This document shows positions 24,830-37,200 of a stretch of 64,000 bases of DNA, one piece after another. The position numbers were made by a program, and so were the translations under genes. The stretch lies in NCBI GenBank assembly GCA_037176705.1, contig CM073885.1:163670290-163734289 (forward strand). Direction: 5' to 3'. Below the pieces are notes generated by a model, which was not told the DNA's origin, did no database searches, and saw only the letters and a list, made by a program, of their open reading frames with translations. The stretch is from Molossus alvarezi (lineage: Eukaryota; Chordata; Mammalia; Chiroptera; Molossidae). Each line of letters starts with the position of its first letter. Position 1 is the first letter of the stretch.

Positions 24830-25330
24830 AGTCATCTCTTGGTCTGTAACAATTGACTACAAATGTAGAGGCTTAACACCACACATTTTCTGTGTCCAGG
24901 GTTCTATGGGTCAGGAAAGAAGGCACAGCCAGCTGAGGCCTCTGCTTCAGGGTCTCTGAGGAAGCTGCCATCAAGGTGTCAGCCCGGTCTCCTCTCCCCT
25001 GAGAGCTTGACAGGGATGGTTCCACTCCAAAGTGCTCATGGCCACTGTTAGGCTTGAGTTCCTAGTGGGCAGTTGGACTAAGGGCCTCAGTTCCTTGCTG
25101 TCAGCCCAAGCCACCCTCAGTTGTTTGCCACATGGGAGTTTCCAGAGGGTGGCTGAAAAAATGGCAGCTTGTTCATCACAGCCAGTGAGGAGAGCGTCCA
25201 CAGAGAGACTGTCCTCACAGCTGGATGCTAGAACTTACCCAGTTCACAAAAGTGACATCCAGTCACCGTTGCCTGGGATAGACACAAGTCACAGGTACCA
25301 CCACACTTGAGAGTAGTGGGTCACAAGAGC
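24830..25330. repeat. Old interspersed repeat, class not assigned
   Basis: GTATTAGTCATCTCTTGGTC followed by TAACAATTGACTACAAATGT and AAGGTGTCAGCCC is the order of phrases seen in a common ancient mammalian repeat (attag..ctgtaacaaattaccacaa). Family not assigned. Confidence 0.45.
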
Positions 25331-25384
25331 ACAAACATGAGACTGTCCTCAGTGGGATCATCTTAGAATCTGTCTACCACAGTT

Positions 25385-28300
25385 GGGCTCATTGGTTTTT
25401 TTGTTCTTTGTTAGTTTTTTTCCTTTCATTTAATTTTATTTTTGTTACAGATGTTTCTCTTGTCCCCAGCTTTGTTGCCCATGTTCATTGGTTATGCATA
25501 CATGTATATAAGTTCTGTGGTTTATCTCTTTCCTCCCCCCACCACCACCTCTTCTGAGGGTTTTCCGTCTGTACCCTACTTCCATGTCTCTGGGTATGTG
25601 CAGTTCCTCAGACTGTTATGTTCATTATAGTCCACAAATAAGTGAGATCATGTGGTATTTGTCTTTTTTTGCTTGGCTTGTTTCACTTGGGATAGTATTT
25701 TCCAGGTCCCTCCATGTCGTCTCAAGCGATAAGAGATCTTTCTTTCTTACAGCTGCATAGTACTCCATTGTGTATATGTAATACTGCTTTTTTACCCATT
25801 CGTATAGTGATGGACATTTGGGCGGCTGTATTTAGATCTTAGCTATTGTAAATAGTGCTGCTATGAACATGGGGGTACATATATTCTTTCTGATTGGTGT
25901 TTCAGGCTTCTCAGGATATATTCCTAGAAGTAGGATCACAGGGTCAAATGGTAGATCAATTCTTAATTTTTTGAGGAAACACCATATTGTTTCCCATAGT
26001 GGCTGCACCAGGCTGCATTCCCACCAGCAGTGTACTAGAGTCCCCTTTTCTCCACACCCTCGCCAACACTTGTTGTTCGATGATTTGTTGATGGAGGCCA
26101 TTCTGACAGTTGTGCGGTGATACCTCATTGTTGTTTTAATTTGCATCTCTCTGATGATTAGTGATGTTGAGTATTTCTTCATATGTCTCTTGGCCATTTG
26201 TATGTTTTGTTTGGAGAGGTGTCTATTCAGCTCCTCTGCCCATTTTTTAATTGGGTTCTTTGTCTTCCTTTTGTTGAGTTGTATGAGTACTGTATATATA
26301 TTGGAAATTAACCCCTTATCTGATGTATTATTGGCAATGATGTTTTCCCATGCAGTGGTTTACCTTTCCATTTTGATGGATGTTTCTTTTGCTGTGCAAA
26401 GCTTTTGAGTTTGATGTAGTCCCATGTGTTCATTTTTTTTCTGTTTTCTTTGTTTCTTAGGTGATGTATCAGTAAAAATTCTGCTGTGTATGATGTCCAA
26501 AATTATGTTGCCTACAATTTCTTCTAGAATTTTTATGCATTCACAGGTCTCATTTAAGTCTTTTATCATTTTGAGTTTATTTTTGTGTATGGTGTAAGTT
26601 GATGGTATAGTTTTATTTTTTTGCATGTAGCTGTCCAACTTTCCCAACACCATTTATTAAAGAGCCTGTCCTGACTTCATTGTATGCGCTTGCCTCCTTT
26701 GTCAAATATTAAATGAGCATAATGTCTTAGCTCCATTTCTGGGTTCTCTATTCTGTTCCACTGGTCTATATGCCTGTTCTTGTGCCAGTACCAGGCTGTT
26801 TTGATTACAGTAGTTTTGTTGTGATATCTGATATTGTGATCCCACCTACTTTGTTCTTCTTTTTTAAGATTGCTGTGGCTATTCGGGGTCTTTTTTGGTT
26901 CTATATAAACTTTTGAAATATTTGTTCTAGTTCTGTGAAATATGTCGTTAGTATTTTGATGGGAATTGCATTCAATCTATAGATTTCTTTGGGTAATATA
27001 GACGTTTTAATTATATTAATTCTTCCAATCCATGAACAAGGAATGTGTTTCCACTTTTTTTATTTTTTGTCTAGAGGATCTATCCAGTGATGTCAGCAGG
27101 GTGTTGAAGTCCTTTGATATGATTGTGTTGCTATCGATTTCTCCTTTGAAGTCTTCCAGAAGATTTTTAATATATGTTGGTGCTTCTATATTGGGTGCAT
27201 ATAAGTTTATCAAGGTTATATCTTCCTGTTGGATAGATCCTTTTGATATTATGTAGTGGTCTTCTTTGTCTCTAGTTATGACCTTTATTTTGAAATCTAT
27301 TTTATCAGATATGAGTGTTGCTACCTCAGCTTTTTTTTTTCTTTCCGTTTGCTTGGAAGATATTTTTCCATCCCTTCACTTTCAACCTATGTGAGTCTTT
27401 TGTTGTGAGGTGGTCTCTTGTAAACAACATATATATGAGTCATGCTTTCTCATCCAACCAGCTACTCTGTGTCCTTTTATCGGAGCATTCAGTCCATTTA
27501 CATGTAAGGTGATTATTGATATGTACTTATTCATTGCCGTTTTTGTTTAGTGTGCTTCTATTTTTCTTCCCACTTCTCCTGCTAATTACCGCAGTCTTTT
27601 TAACATTTGGTGTAGTGGTATTTTGGTGCAATGTATTTTCTTAGTCTTTTTTTTGTCTGAAAGTCTCTTTATTTGACCTTCTATTTTGAATGATAGCCTC
27701 ATTGGGTAAAGTAATCTTGGATTTAGATCCTTGTTTTTCATGACCTTGATTCCCTTCTGGCCTGTAGTGTTTCTGTTGAGAAGTCAGCTGAGAGCCTTAT
27801 AGGGGTTGTTTTGTAGGTAATCTGTTGCTTATCTCATGCTGCTTTTAGGATTCTCTCTTTGTCTTTAATTTTTGGTATTTTAATTACTATGTGTCTTGGT
27901 GTGGGCCTGTTTGGGTTCTTCTTACTTGGGGCTCTCTGTGCTTCCTGCACTTGAATGCCTTCTTCCTTCACCAAATTTGGGAAGTTTTCTGTCACTATTT
28001 CTTCAAATATATCCTCTACCCCTTCCTCACTTTTTTCTTCTTTGGCGACTCCTATGATGCGAATGTTATTACATTTCCAGTTGTTCCACAGTTCTCTTAA
28101 GCTATCTTCCTGTTTTTTAATTGTTTTTTTTTTTCTTTTGGTTTTTAGATTGGTTGATTTTTTACTACCCTGTTTTCTAAATCACTGATCCAGTCCTCTG
28201 CTTCCTCTACTCTGCTGTTCAAACCTTTCAATGTGTTCTTCATTTCTGATATGTCATTCCTCCTTTCTTCTTTGTGGTTTTTAATTTTCCACTGGTTGAT

Positions 28301-29303
28301 TTTCAACATTTCTATGTTTTTACTCCTGGTGCTCATGTCCTTACACATGCTGTTGAGCTTCCTCAAGATTATGGCTCTGAATTCTAATTCTGTTAACTTG
28401 CTTATCTGCATCTCATTTATCTCATCTTCATAGAGGTCTCTTTTTCTTTCATTTGGCTTTTTTTTCTGTGTTTCACTATTTTGGTTATCACAGTGGGCTT
28501 TGGAGCTTGCCAAACTTTCCCTGTGGGTGTTGGTGTTCTGCTGTCTGTGGCTCCCTTTCCTGGGTTTGCATGAGCCAGGGAGAACCCACCTTAAACACCA
28601 CCATCAAGTCTTACTTTCCTGGTTAGAGTTGCTGGCCCAGGAATTGTACAGTTATCCTCTAGCTTTTTGCCTGGAGGCTATCAGTAGAGGTTACTTAAAG
28701 AGTCTTGTGTTCTCAGTTGAATAAAAATCTTTCTCAGGTGTTCAGCATAAGGGGATTTCTGGACTGTGGGGCAAATGCTGGTTGTTAATGGGCCTTAATT
28801 TGCATTTCAATGGCCACCCATTGGGGTTAAATCTCTGAGGAACAGGCCACTGCCTCTTCCCAGAGCCCTGGGAGGGAGTAAGATGACCACAATTCTGTGT
28901 GGCTGCAACTCAGCAAAAGCATGGGCACCCTCCAAATCTCGAGTGTCCCCACACAGTTTCAGTCCGTTCTGCCCTCTTTCTGTTGGAGCCCAATATAAGT
29001 GGCTGTGGCTATTTTAGCCTCTGTCCCAGCTCTGTACTATGGAGCCGCTTGAGAGTTTAACGTGAGGGCACTGCTCACAACTATGGCTGCTGCTGTTGGT
29101 GAGCTCCCAGCCTTCCTCTCTTGCCTCTGCAATCCTACCAGAATCGATTGATGTCCCTGGTTATGTGGTCCTCCAAGCTGTTTTTCTGTTGCTTTTTCCT
29201 GATGATTTGTCTTTATTTTTGTTGTAATTCCAGTTTGGTCCTGGGAGATGGTTGGCGTAGCTGCCATTCACTCCACTGCCATTTTGGAACCCCCCCATTT
29301 TCT
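25385..29303 (-). mobile_element. LINE-1, antisense, RT core deleted
   Basis: The plus strand reads from the 3' UTR (T-rich, 25385-25640), through the complement of the ORF2 C-terminus (minus-strand frame 25832-26197, with [16 protein letters not shown], a typical LINE-1 ORF2 C-terminal block), then endonuclease (26995-27520), ORF1 (27560-28480, minus-strand coiled-coil frame 28145-28513) and the 5' UTR ending CCACTGCCATTTTGG. At about 27055 the complement of the fingers/thumb-distal part joins directly to the end of the endonuclease, so roughly 1.6 kb, including the reverse-transcriptase catalytic region, is missing compared with the copy at 4838. Both termini are present. Confidence 0.92.
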
Positions 29304-29582
29304 TTATAATTTGTTTTTTATTCTTCTCCAGAGGTGTTGCTATATCTCTTGACTACTTATGAGAAATAATTAGGCTCCCTTTCTACTTTGGAGACATACC
29401 TGTTTATTGTAGAGCTCCTTGGCCTTTGCTAAAAATTCTTTTCAATGTAGCCACCTTTGCGGGAAGATATTATTTGATTCTTGTTAGGCATTTTGAACTT
29501 GTCTAAAGTGTATACTTTTCTACACATTATCCACTCTTTCCTCGAGTAGTTTTCCAAATAGAAAGTTATTAACATAAACCAT
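29304..29582. other. Intergenic spacer
   Basis: No feature recognised. Confidence 0.5.
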
Positions 29583-29812
29583 TTCCTGGCTGGTGTGGCT
29601 CAGTGGTTGAGCATGGACCCATGCACCAAGAAATCATGAGTTCAGTTTCTGGTCAGGGCACATGCTGCAGGTTGTAGACTTTGTCCCCTAAGCAGGTGTG
29701 CAGGACGAAGCCAGTCTATGTTGTTTCTGTCTGATTGATGTTTCTATCTCTCTCTCCCTCTCCATTCCTGTCACTCTAAATTCATTTAAAAAATAATAAA
29801 AGACATAAAGAA
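29583..29812 (+). mobile_element. Ves SINE (GCACCAAGAG subtype)
   Basis: Head CCTGGCTGGTGTGGCTCAG, GCACCAAGAAATC, then GGTCAGGGCACATG and a CT-rich region; tail ATTCATTTAAAAAATAATAAA. Confidence 0.87.
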
Positions 29813-30389
29813 TAACAGAGGTCATCAAATGAGCTCCACCTGAAATCCCACTTGTACCAGAAATGTATCTATAGCCATACAGTCATTCATTCTCCTTGCT
29901 GTTCTGTGGTTCCAGATCTAACCTGCCCCTGCTGTGGAGTGTACCCATGTCTGCCTGCTGTGGGCCCTGTTTGTTCATTCCCCTTCTCCTGTAATGTCAC
30001 TTTGTTCCTCCATTGACTCTTACCTTTTGACATATAAATATACTCACATTTATTTATCTTCAAATAAAAGATCCTTGCAGTGTATATCCTTCTCACAGCT
30101 ACCACTTCTCTTTTCTCAGCCAAATGTTTGGGAAGAGAAGCCCTCAGTTGCTTTCCTCACTCTCTCATGTCCTGTTCACTTCTTCACCCAGTTGCCATAG
30201 CCAATGGCATCAGTAGATTTCTTGCCTTCCTGACAATAGTTGACAATGTAGGAAATTGTGTGTGGAGCCCAAGACTGGGCCACTGTGTGTGCTTGGAAAG
30301 GACAGAGCAGTGGTGTGGCTGCAAAGGGAGAAGGGGAGCATTCTGAACCACATGCCTTCTCTGTCAGGTGGGCACATGGATGGAACTCA
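29813..30389. other. Upstream flank of the cyclin gene
   Basis: No repeat or exon recognised. It is CpG-poor, so there is no CpG-island promoter here. Confidence 0.5.
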
Positions 30390-30785
30390 GGGTGTGATTG
30401 GTCCCTCGTAACCAGGTGACCACAGAATGTGTTCTGATTGGCTGGTGCCCACCAGAATAACTGCCTTCAGTTGAGAGGCAGCTGTGGAGAGAGGAGGAGC
30501 TTCTGCTGTGCTCTCTTCTTGCAGCGGTTATACTTTTCAGTCTTTAACTGATTATCTTTTTAGTAAGTCAGGCTGCTCACCATCCTCACAGACTTGTCAA
30601 CTCAGTGGAGGTGGTAGCAGCTTGACCACTGCTCAAGGCAGCAGCAGGGGCGTGGCCAGGCCCTCAGGGCTGCCCAGGGCCTGGCAGCCCAGTGGCCCCT
30701 GGGGTGCACCAGACTTTGTCACTGTTGGGGGTTAGGGGCTGACTCCAGAGCAAAGACTGACAACAGTAAGGAGTGAAGTCCCGTC
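30390..30785 (+). promoter_or_regulatory. Probable proximal promoter and 5' UTR of the cyclin Y-like gene
   Basis: Two inverted CCAAT boxes (GATTGG at 30396-30401 and GATTGGCTG at 30436-30444), spaced about 40 bp, are the classical NF-Y arrangement. A GGGGCGTGGCC GC/CACCC-like motif is at 30647-30657. No TATA box is evident at a sensible distance. The start codon at 30786 has G at -3 and G at +4, a good initiation context. CpG content is low, which would fit a tissue-restricted rather than housekeeping promoter. The start of transcription is not determined. Confidence 0.4.
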
Positions 30786-31053
30786 ATGGGCAACATACTC
30801 TCCTGTTGCTGGAAGCGCAGTGCCAGCCCCAGGGCCAGCCCCAATGCCAGCCCCAATGCCAGCCCCAGTCCAGTCTTGCACTCTGTGCTGATGAATCAAG
30901 TCGTCGATGAGCTTAATGTCTGTGTGCCAAGCACCAGGATCTCAGTGGCAGTACCTCCAACCATAGCTGCCCTGGAATATGGAGATTTGGATGACCTAGA
31001 CTTCGACGTGGGACAACCTGTGTGGCGCATGAGTGACTTAAAAATGCCCACAG
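30786..31053 (+). CDS. CCNYL1-like: Exon 1, N-terminal region
   Basis: Codes for residues 1-89 plus one base. It starts MGNILSCC, with Gly2 as the expected myristoylation site and Cys7/Cys8 as likely palmitoylation sites, as in CCNY/CCNYL1 (MGN..CC). A run of ASPx repeats and an acidic segment follow. The donor is CAG|GTAAGG. The frame continues open into the intron to 31370, so an unspliced read-through would be a 194-residue chimera. Confidence 0.85.
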
Positions 31054-34000
31054 GTAAGGAGGCACTAGGTGTTCTCTGCTCTCAAGCGAACCTCTGGCCC
31101 CCACTGCTCCCAGGATCCCCTCGAGGGGAACCACCACCTCAGGCTCCCTCTTGCCTGGAGCCAGCTTTCCAAGAGCTGGCTCTTCATGGCATCCCCACAT
31201 CTTATTCTTTTCTCTATATATGTGGCCAGTTTCTATTCCTGTTTACTACCCAAATGCTCAGGTTTTCCTTTTGTTCCTATTTCATATCTCAGCCTAAGAC
31301 AGTGCTGCTTAAGGCTCTGTTAATATCTGTCGGACTCTATGAATTTGTTACCTATCCATATGGTACTTAAGTGAAGGAACCAGGTAGGGCCTGGTGCTAC
31401 CATTGCCCCCACCTGTTAAGATAGTTGGTACTGTCTGGCTCAGTGGTTGAGCATCAACCCATGCACAAGAGGTTGCCTGTTTGATTTCTACTCAGGGATC
31501 ATGCCCAGGTTGTGGGCCCAATCCCCAGTGGCGGCATGCAGGAGACAGCCAATTGATGTTCACTGTCATTGATGTTTCTATCTCTTTCTTATTTTTAAAA
31601 AAGATAGTTGGTACTTAGGACAGTTCAGCTGCAAAGATTTTAAAGCTTCTTATTTAAATTCAAAACTGACATAGAATCTATATGTTGTTCTTATGTAGGC
31701 TGTTTGCAGTTGCCTGGGTAACAGCTGCTTTATTCCTTCCAACTGTCATTTGAACACTGGGAGAGGGAACTTACAATTACTGATAATGTGAAATGTTACT
31801 GCCAGTGCTACAAAGAATAGTTTTTGGTTCTTTGTCTATTTTTTCCACAAAGGAGAACCCAGGGAGTTGTGATCACTTTCATGTATCCACTCTGACACAA
31901 ATATGTCTCAGTCATCCATCGTGACTTACAGACCTCACTTGTATATTGCCTGTTATAAAGGTGAAGGGGAGGGAGCATGTACATGAAACTGTTGGTCAAA
32001 AGTGTCCAAAGAGAAGAGCACAGGAATTTAGACTTCAATTTGTAACATAAAGACTTGGGAGTTAGGGTAACAGATCATGTGCATGACAGTGTTTGTCTCC
32101 ATGGCTCCCTCTCCCCCTCCTGCCAGGCAATTTCTGTTTAACTGAGAGAATGTTGAGGTAAAAGTTCTGAAGACCAGATGGGTGAAGCGAGAGGAGGAGT
32201 GGATAAGAGGAGGAGGAGGGAGAAGAGAGAAAACATTTGGTTTAAAAAAATTCTGGGTCACAGGGTAACTAATGAAGACTGTGTTTTTTGAAGTAGATTC
32301 TTTCACAAAGATGTTGAAATCCCATTGGTCCATTTGTTTCATATAAATGCCAGGGATTATTTTATTATTTGATACACAAAATGTATTATAGCTTTTACTT
32401 TATTTAAACTTTAGTTGAACTTTTAATTTTCTTAAAAGTTGCAATAATTAATTAAGCCTGTAGATTTACCAAAATGATGGACGTGGCTTTGTAACTGAAA
32501 AGTACTTTTCAGATTATTCAAATATTGTGACAAAAATGAACAAATGATGTGAATTAATTTTATTTTAAACATAAAGCAAGTGAATAGCAGTGAAAACTTC
32601 TGCTCTGTGTGGTGCTGTAAGGTAAGCCTCTGAGTGATTTCATAAACCAGTTAGTAATGGGTAGTGTTGGACCTCTATGTAAGTCTTTAAGATTTACAGC
32701 TCAGTCCCATGTACATCTCCTCTGGCCTTCTAACTGCAAACAAGGCCCCTGTGTATTCTTCTCCTGCTGCTGCTGCTGCTGCTGAGGAAACAGAGACTGA
32801 GAGGTGTGACCTGACTGGAACACGGCTACTGAGCAGAAGGGCTGACGTGGAGTTGGCAGATGTGCCAGATTCCATCTCTGTGGGGCTGAAAAGCTCTTTA
32901 GAACACAGCTTGTATTTGATCATTTCTCCATGATGTGAGCTTATTTAAACTTACTCCAGTCTTGATTATTTCCTTTTGAAATTATTGTGTACCAGTCAGA
33001 TGGCACCATTACCACTCCATCGTATATCTATAAATTCATTACAGTGGATAAGAATAAAAGCAGAAATCATGAAATAGCATAAATTTACCAAGTTAATAAG
33101 TTGATATATTTTAGAGAGTGTGTTTGTGTGACTGGATATTGATGCCAGAGTGCTCTGGACACAGAGGGACTTTAGGAGAAGCTGGTACGAGGGCCAAGGA
33201 CGTAAAAAGGATTACACATAAGTAATGTTCAATCAGAATGGTTGAAAAATAGAGTTCATAAGTATAGAATATACATTTTTATGTATTATATGATAGTTAC
33301 CATTGCATTATAGTTTGGTTTTAGTTTGGGGGAGGCACTCAATAAAATGATATGAAAAACCTCATTTTCAGCATTTGCCTATTACTGAGTTTTCATAGAA
33401 GCAAGCTCAACATGCCAAATATAAAGTACAAGAACATTGAATGTTTGCTTTTAATGTCTTAATTTATTTATTTTTTATGCTATATAGACTTTTAAATTTT
33501 TGTATTGTTGAAAGTATTACAAATGCCCCCCTTTTTTTCCCAATGACCCCTCTTTACCTTCCCACCCCCCTGCTGCTTCCCCAGTCTAGTGTCCCTGTAG
33601 CTTGGTTGTGCAGATGTGCATATAAGTCCTTTGGTTTGTTTCTTTCCATCCCTCCCACCCCCATTTCTCTGAGATCATCAGTCTGTTCCCTTCGTCTATG
33701 ATTCTGGATCTCTTTTCATCAATAGCTTATTTAATGTCTTTATTTCAGACAATTTTATATCAGTTTCTCTGAAATTAAGAAATACCTGCTTTGATGTAAT
33801 ACAGTCCAGCATTTCTGCAATGGAGAATTGAGTTGACTACTTACACAAAATTATATTTGAATGATACTCTCCCTTTTGAAACAAAACATGATTTCTTAAA
33901 GTCATTTCAAAAAGATATTCTTAAGAGCCATGTATAGATTTCAGATAGACTTAAAATAAGTTTTCTACTACCTTGCCTTTGTCTAATGGCACATCTAACA

Positions 34001-34237
34001 ATAGATGGTGTCAGTCACACAAAAAAGCCCCTTAGGTCCTTTTATCCAATTTCAAGATTGCTCATCAACTGTTCACCAGCCTTTATGTTCTGACCTTGGG
34101 AGCTTTGCTAATTTTCTGGCTAAAGGTGTTCTCTCAAGTGGCCTCTTCCTGAGGACTGAGTGGGGAATGAATTGGCAACATTATGTAAAACTACCTCTGT
34201 GCAACAGATCTTGACTCTTTCCAGTAGCTATTTTATT

Positions 34238-34284
<47 letters not shown>

Positions 34285-37200
34285 TTTTTTGTTCAGATAG
34301 AGCAGGAGGGAGAGAGAGGAAGAGAGAGAGAGAGAGAGAAACATCGATGTGAAGGGACACATCGAGTGGCTGCCACCCGCACGACCAACCAGGACCGGGG
34401 ACAAACTGCAACTGAGGTACATGCCCTTAGCGGGAACCAAACCCGGGTCTCTCTGTACCGCAGGCTGACGCTCTAACCGCTGAGCCAAACCAGCCAGGGC
34501 CCAGTAGCTATTTTAAACCCTCAATTCTTTTTTTGTATGACAGTATAAAAAAGCACTTGATGTAAAAGATTTATAAAATCCAGAAGCCATTAACTGATGC
34601 TGAGAATACCCAGAACTTGTATTAATATATATGATTTTATTTCTCCTGAACTTGTTGTATAAGTATAAACTTTACATTTTGTCTAGTTTACACAAATGCG
34701 GTCACTCTTCGTGTGCTCTGTATAACTCTGTGTTGTAAAGAGAAGCAGTGACAGCAAGCTCCCGGGACTGTGCTGACCCTGAGAGCACCGTAGGATGTGC
34801 GTTCATGCAACTTTGAGGAGCTGCCCTGCAGCCTTTTAACAGCCGTTCTGTACCTTCAAGTGGTTGGAGCATCATTCAGGGGCCCACCCGTTATGATGGG
34901 CCATGTTTCAGAGGGAAACTGTACACAACCCATTATGATGTTTTATTCTTGGACGCAGACAAAAACAGATTCATTGTAAAATTCAGATGGTATACTTTCT
35001 TATAACTTAATTAGGATGTCATGTTGTGGTTAAGACATTTTAACATTAAATATTTGTATCCCAACTTTAAGTCACCATTGGTTTTTCACTGAGCGTTAGG
35101 ATTTCTATAAGTTTTTTGTGGGTTTTGTGTCTAAATTTGAATGAATACTACTCTAAGATCGGAAAGAAGTGCTGGTCTTAATTGACAAATCAAAAGATTA
35201 CATTCGATCAAATTTTAGAAACTCTAAAAACTTGGGAGAAACTTGATTGGTTTGGGGAATACTGAAATAGATATTTACTGGGCACCTTTCTAGATGCAGG
35301 ACAATGATGTTCAAGGCAGAGCCCCCAGCTTAACTCAGGCTTTGACATTTTAAAAAATCCTGAGTCAGACAACACATGAACCAGCAAGGAAGTCAAGGTT
35401 AATGACAGCTGCTCTCTCTAAGTGACACTGAGCAGTTTTAGAATTTAAAGGGAGCCCCATGAACCCGTGGGAGAAAAGGCTTCCATGCAGGTTCCCCAGA
35501 TGGGAATCCAGTGTGCAGGCCAGTCACAGCAAACATGGGGCAACTGCAGATGAAGGGACACCAGGAGCAGAAATATGGTGCATTATACCTGTGTGCCGAG
35601 GGGGCCTGGACACAAATGTGAATTTCAGTCTAGTTGAAATGGGAAACCATTGGAGGATTATATGTAGAGAAATGATGCTAATTCTATAAAGAGAGGGAGA
35701 GGAACAGAGAGCACGTGAGAGAGAAGTGACTGTGTAAGCATGGAGGAAGCAGGGAGGTGGGTAGAAGGCTGGCACAGGTATTCAAGTGAGACTCAACAGT
35801 GTCTTGCAAAAAAACACACCAGACAGTAAGGGCCCCAATAGGCTGACTAAGAGAAATGAGCTCAATCTAAATGTAGTGCTTTAGACATCAGTGACAAGGC
35901 ACAGAAAAACACGTGCAGATGACTTTTACACATAACTTCATACACAGAAAATGCAAATAAAACTGTACTGTAGATTCTCTGGTATTGGAAAAGATCCATA
36001 AACTTGACACTCAGTGTTTTGGGAGGGCTGTGAAGAAACAGTACTTTATATGTTGCTGGTGGAAGTGCAGAATGGCTCCGCCCAGGAAGGGATGTTGGCA
36101 TACTCACCCCACAGTGCAGATGCATTAATCAGGAATCCTACTCTGAGGATTTACTCTGAAGACAAACCCACAAATAGGAAGCAACATATTCACATTGTTT
36201 CCCTTGCATTATTTTCAAAAAATATATCGCAAATAACTTAATTCCAGTAAGAGAGTGGTAAAATAAGCTGATATGTTCTTGCAGTAGACTGCTAAGGAGC
36301 TATAAAAAAGAATAAACTATCTCTATCCTGGGATGTGGTGATCTCCAGGATAAGTTACATTAAAAAAAGGAAGGAGAAGACATCCAATAATCCATGTGAG
36401 CAGAATCAGGGGAATTGTGTTTTTGCTTATTAAAAAGAAACAAAAAACCCCGAGAGAAAATCTTGTTAATTGTGTGACTTTCATTTGTTTTTTTTTTAAG
36501 GGGCAGACAGAGCACATATAAAGTAAAAATGCTGTTTGAATAATGAGTGGCCATTTCATACTTTTTGGTGAAATGTTAAATGTTCATATTTTGGTTTTGA
36601 GTTAATTTGTGAATACTTTGTCAATTTTTTGTACTCACTTTGTCGTATATAAATGCCACATGCATTTTATTTGATCCTTGCAATATTTTGAGTTTGGTAA
36701 TACAGGAATTATATTCATATTATGTGTGAGAAGACAGGCTTTGAGTGGCATCAGTTGAGTTGTCCATGGTTTGAAAAGTCAGGGTGGATAGAGCAGGAAT
36801 GTCAGCTCCAGATGCCTGGCACATAAAAATAGCATTTATAGAATGACACGTCATGTGATTAGCCTTAGGGATACTACCTTTTCACACATCACTTGTTTTA
36901 GTGCATTAAAGTAATTAAACTTTAGGCTTAAAATGGTAACATTAAATAATGTGAGAAGAAATGGAGGAAAATTGCTTTTTAGAAATGTTCTTAAAAGTCC
37001 AAGACACAGAGCAAAGTACTTTTTAAAAATACATACAGCCCTGGCCAGTTTGGCTCAGCAGTTAGAGCATCGGCCTGCAGACCAGAGATTCCCAGGTTTG
37101 GTTCCCGCTGGGGGCATGTACCTCAGTTGCAGTTTGTCTCTGGCTTTAGTTGGGGTCATGTGGGTGGCAACTACTTTGTGTGTCTCTCTCACATCAATGT

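Noticed and set aside
25832..26197. 121-codon minus-strand frame as a host gene
   Set aside because: It is the ORF2 C-terminal part of a LINE-1 ([22 protein letters not shown]).
32709..32933. Frame with a run of alanines
   Set aside because: Alanines come from the (CTG)7 repeat in intron 1; the opposite strand is open as well, as expected for a triplet repeat.
34236..34500. Frames starting MAQRLERQP or similar inside SINEs
   Set aside because: Antisense translations of the Ves head recur at every copy (for example 13679, 45139, 56807); they are repeat artefacts, not a protein family.
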